44,017 nucleotides of DNA from Stenotrophomonas ginsengisoli (lineage in GTDB: Bacteria; Pseudomonadota; Gammaproteobacteria; Xanthomonadales; Xanthomonadaceae): assembly GCF_001431485.1 (NCBI RefSeq), contig NZ_LDJM01000031.1, positions 1-44,017 on the forward strand. The letters run 5' to 3'. The translations under genes and the position numbers were made by a program. Below the pieces are notes generated by a model. It saw only the letters and a list, made by a program, of their open reading frames with translations, did no database searches and was not told where the DNA came from. Positions 41,807 through 44,017 of the stretch are shown piece after piece (position 1 is the first letter of the stretch; every line of letters begins with the position of its first letter).

Positions 41807-44017
41807 ATGAGCAGACTTGTCCTGATTGATGGCTCCAGCTATCTGTACCGCGCCTTCCATGCGCTCCCTCCGCTGACCAATGCCCAGGGCGAGCCGACCG
41901 GCGCGCTGTTCGGTGTGGTCAACATGCTGCGTGCCACGTTGAAGGAGCAGCCGGCCCACGCCGCCTTCGTGGTCGACGCGCCGGGCAAGACCTTCCGCGA
42001 CGACATGTATGACCAGTACAAGGCCAACCGGCCGTCGATGCCTGATGACCTGCGCGCGCAGGTCGAGCCGATGATGGCCATCGTGCAGGCCCTGGGCTTT
42101 CCGATCCTGCGCATCAGCGGGGTGGAGGCCGATGACGTGATCGGTACCCTGGCCCTGCAGGGGGCCCAGGCCGGCCTGCAGGTCACCATCTCCACCGGCG
42201 ACAAGGACTTTGCCCAGCTGGTGCGCCCGGGGGTGGAGCTGGTCAACACCATGACCGGCAGCCGGATGGATTCCGATGCCGCGGTGATGGACAAGTTCGG
42301 CGTGCGCGCCGACCAGATCATCGACTACCTCTCGCTGATGGGCGATGCGGTGGACAACATTCCCGGCGTGACCAAGTGCGGGCCGAAGACTGCGGCCAAG
42401 TGGCTGGCCGAGTTCGACACCCTGGATGGGGTGATCGCGGCGGCCCCGGCGATGAAGGGCAAGATCGGCGAAAACCTGCGCGAGGCGCTGGGGCGCCTGC
42501 CGCTCAACCGCGAGCTGGTGACGATCAAGACCGACGTGGCGCTGGAGCAGGGCCCGACCGAGCTGAAGCTGCGCGAGCGTGATACCGAAGCGCTGGCCAC
42601 CCTGTATGCCCGCTACGGTTTCAACCGCGCGCTGGAAGAGCTGGGTGTGTCCGCCCCGGCGGCCGAAGTGACCAGCACCGACCTGCGTGCCACCCCGGCC
42701 GGCCATGCCAAGGCAGCCAGCGCAGCGGCACCCGCGCCGGCCGATCCGGCCCTGTCCGCCCCGGGTCAGTACGAACGGGTGACCAGCAGCGAACAGTTGC
42801 AGGCCTGGGTCGCCCAGCTGGCGGCTGCCGAGGTGTTTGCCTTCGATACCGAAACCGATGCGTTGGACGCGATGAGCGCCAACCTGGTCGGCATCAGCCT
42901 GTGCGCACAGCCGGGCGTGGCCTGCTACATCCCGGTTGGCCACATGCTGGGTGATGCCGGCGGCCTGCTCGGCCCGCAGCTGCTCGATGGCCAGTTGCCG
43001 ATGGCCACCGTGCTCGATGCCCTGCGTCCGCTGCTGGAAGATCCGGCCAAGGCCAAGGTCGGCCAGAACGGCAAGTACGACCTGCATGTGCTGCGCCGGC
43101 ATGGCGTCAACGTGGCCGGTTACCGCGAGGACACCCTGCTGCAGAGCTTCGTGCTCAATGCCACCGCCACCCGCCACGACATGGATTCGCTGGCCCGGCA
43201 TTACCTGGGCTATGAAACGGTCAAGTTCGAGGACGTGGCCGGCAAGGGCGCCAAGCAGGTCAGCTTTGCCCAGGTATCGCTGGACGATGCCCTGCGCTAC
43301 GCCGCCGAGGATGCCGACATCACCCTGCGCCTGCACCGCGTGCTGCGCCCGCAGCTGGCCGCCGTGGCGGAGCTGGAGCGGGTCTACAGCGAGATCGAAA
43401 TGCCGCTGGTGCCGGTGCTGGCCCGGATCGAGGCCAATGGCGTGGCCATCGACAGCGCCGAGCTCAAGCGGCAGAGCGAGGACCTGTCCGCGCGCATGCT
43501 CGCCGCCCAGCAGCAGGCCACCGAACTGGCCGGGCATGCCTTCAACCTGGATTCGCCCAAGCAGCTGCAGGCCGTGCTGTTTGACGAGCTCGGCCTGCCG
43601 GCACTGGTGAAGACGCCCAAGGGCGCGCCCTCGACCAACGAGGAAGCGCTGGAAGCCATTGCCGATGCCCACGAGCTGCCGCGCATCATCCTCGAATACC
43701 GTGGCCTGACCAAGCTGCGCAGCACCTATACCGACAAGCTGCCGGAGATGGTCAATGCACAGACCGGCCGCGTCCACACCAGCTACCACCAGGTCGGTGC
43801 GGCCACCGGGCGCATGTCTTCCTCGGACCCGAACCTGCAGAACATCCCGGTGCGTACCGCCGATGGCCGGCGCATCCGCGAGGCCTTCATCGCCCCGGCC
43901 GGGCAGCAACTGGTGGCTTTTGACTATTCGCAGGTCGAACTGCGGATCATGGCCCACCTGTCCGCCGATGCCGGCCTGATCGCCGCCTTCCAGGCCGGTG
44001 CCGACATCCACCGCGCC
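41807..44017 (+). CDS. polA: DNA polymerase I, 5' part (runs off the window)
   Basis: The first 737 codons of polA; the usual length is about 920. It fills gaps in repair and removes Okazaki primers. Residues 1 to about 285 are the 5'-3' exonuclease (LVLIDGSSYLYRAFHAL; GVEADDVIGTLA; STGDKDFAQLV; GDAVDNIPGV), then an Ala/Pro linker (about 290-320). The 3'-5' proofreading domain keeps its acids: Asp347 and Glu349 in FAFDTETD, GKYDLHVL, and YAAEDADITLRL. The polymerase domain begins, and motif A (FDYSQVELRIMAHLS) is the last main block before the end. The frame is open to the last base with no stop. Confidence 0.97.
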   Translation, partial: MSRLVLIDGSSYLYRAFHALPPLTNAQGEPTGALFGVVNMLRATLKEQPAHAAFVVDAPGKTFRDDMYDQYKANRPSMPDDLRAQVEPMMAIVQALGFPILRISGVEADDVIGTLALQGAQAGLQVTISTGDKDFAQLVRPGVELVNTMTGSRMDSDAAVMDKFGVRADQIIDYLSLMGDAVDNIPGVTKCGPKTAAKWLAEFDTLDGVIAAAPAMKGKIGENLREALGRLPLNRELVTIKTDVALEQGPTELKLRERDTEALATLYARYGFNRALEELGVSAPAAEVTSTDLRATPAGHAKAASAAAPAPADPALSAPGQYERVTSSEQLQAWVAQLAAAEVFAFDTETDALDAMSANLVGISLCAQPGVACYIPVGHMLGDAGGLLGPQLLDGQLPMATVLDALRPLLEDPAKAKVGQNGKYDLHVLRRHGVNVAGYREDTLLQSFVLNATATRHDMDSLARHYLGYETVKFEDVAGKGAKQVSFAQVSLDDALRYAAEDADITLRLHRVLRPQLAAVAELERVYSEIEMPLVPVLARIEANGVAIDSAELKRQSEDLSARMLAAQQQATELAGHAFNLDSPKQLQAVLFDELGLPALVKTPKGAPSTNEEALEAIADAHELPRIILEYRGLTKLRSTYTDKLPEMVNAQTGRVHTSYHQVGAATGRMSSSDPNLQNIPVRTADGRRIREAFIAPAGQQLVAFDYSQVELRIMAHLSADAGLIAAFQAGADIHRA

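Overview
The window is a GC-rich chromosomal segment from a gammaproteobacterium of the Xanthomonadaceae, most likely Stenotrophomonas or a close relative. This is inferred from protein style (rpmB-rpmG, uvrD, xthA, polA, parAB beside rsmG), a family-rich TonB receptor/hydrolase locus, and GTAG-headed palindromic REP-like repeats like those of Stenotrophomonas. No tRNA, rRNA, CRISPR array, transposase or phage gene was seen.

Region 1 (about 1-4,460, + strand) holds small, poorly known genes: a secreted protein resembling TIMP/netrin domains, three small membrane proteins, a class C beta-lactamase-fold hydrolase, a cold-shock/transmembrane/Excalibur protein and a short LURP-one-like protein. 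Region 2 (4,690-8,590) holds membrane PQQ glucose dehydrogenase (gcd), divergent from a coniferyl-aldehyde-dehydrogenase-like gene. Two near-identical REPIN-like repeats, offset by exactly 100 bp, close that gene against a convergent acid phosphatase.

Region 3 (8,761-24,028, all - strand) is the most unusual part. In transcription order it encodes a CitE-like lyase, a sodium:solute symporter fused to a periplasmic beta-propeller, a LysR regulator, a TonB-dependent receptor, an exported serine hydrolase/esterase, a TIM-barrel hydrolase-like domain fused to a cysteine-less formylglycine-generating-enzyme (FGE) domain, a GH127-type arabinofuranosidase-like enzyme (4-bp overlap with the fusion), a class III CoA-transferase, transaldolase and acid phosphatase. 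I read this as an uptake and breakdown locus for a plant-derived molecule carrying both a sugar and an organic acid: outer-membrane import, periplasmic ester cleavage, sodium-driven import, cytoplasmic deglycosylation, then CoA activation and C-C cleavage of the acid. The substrate is not determined.

Region 4 (24,530-44,017, mostly + strand) is largely housekeeping: xthA, a GlsB-type stress membrane protein, a phosphopantetheinyl transferase, rsmG, parA-parB, a Cdd1-like helix-hairpin-helix protein, a three-gene envelope sugar set (epimerase, GT2, LAB_N protein), a DUF885 peptidase, a TonB-C-terminal-like protein, a UGT-type glycosyltransferase, rpmB-rpmG, a YdhS-like FAD protein, uvrD, a universal stress protein and the first 737 codons of polA. 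Several of these genes have a -10-like hexamer 6-7 nt before the ATG and no Shine-Dalgarno, suggesting leaderless mRNAs.
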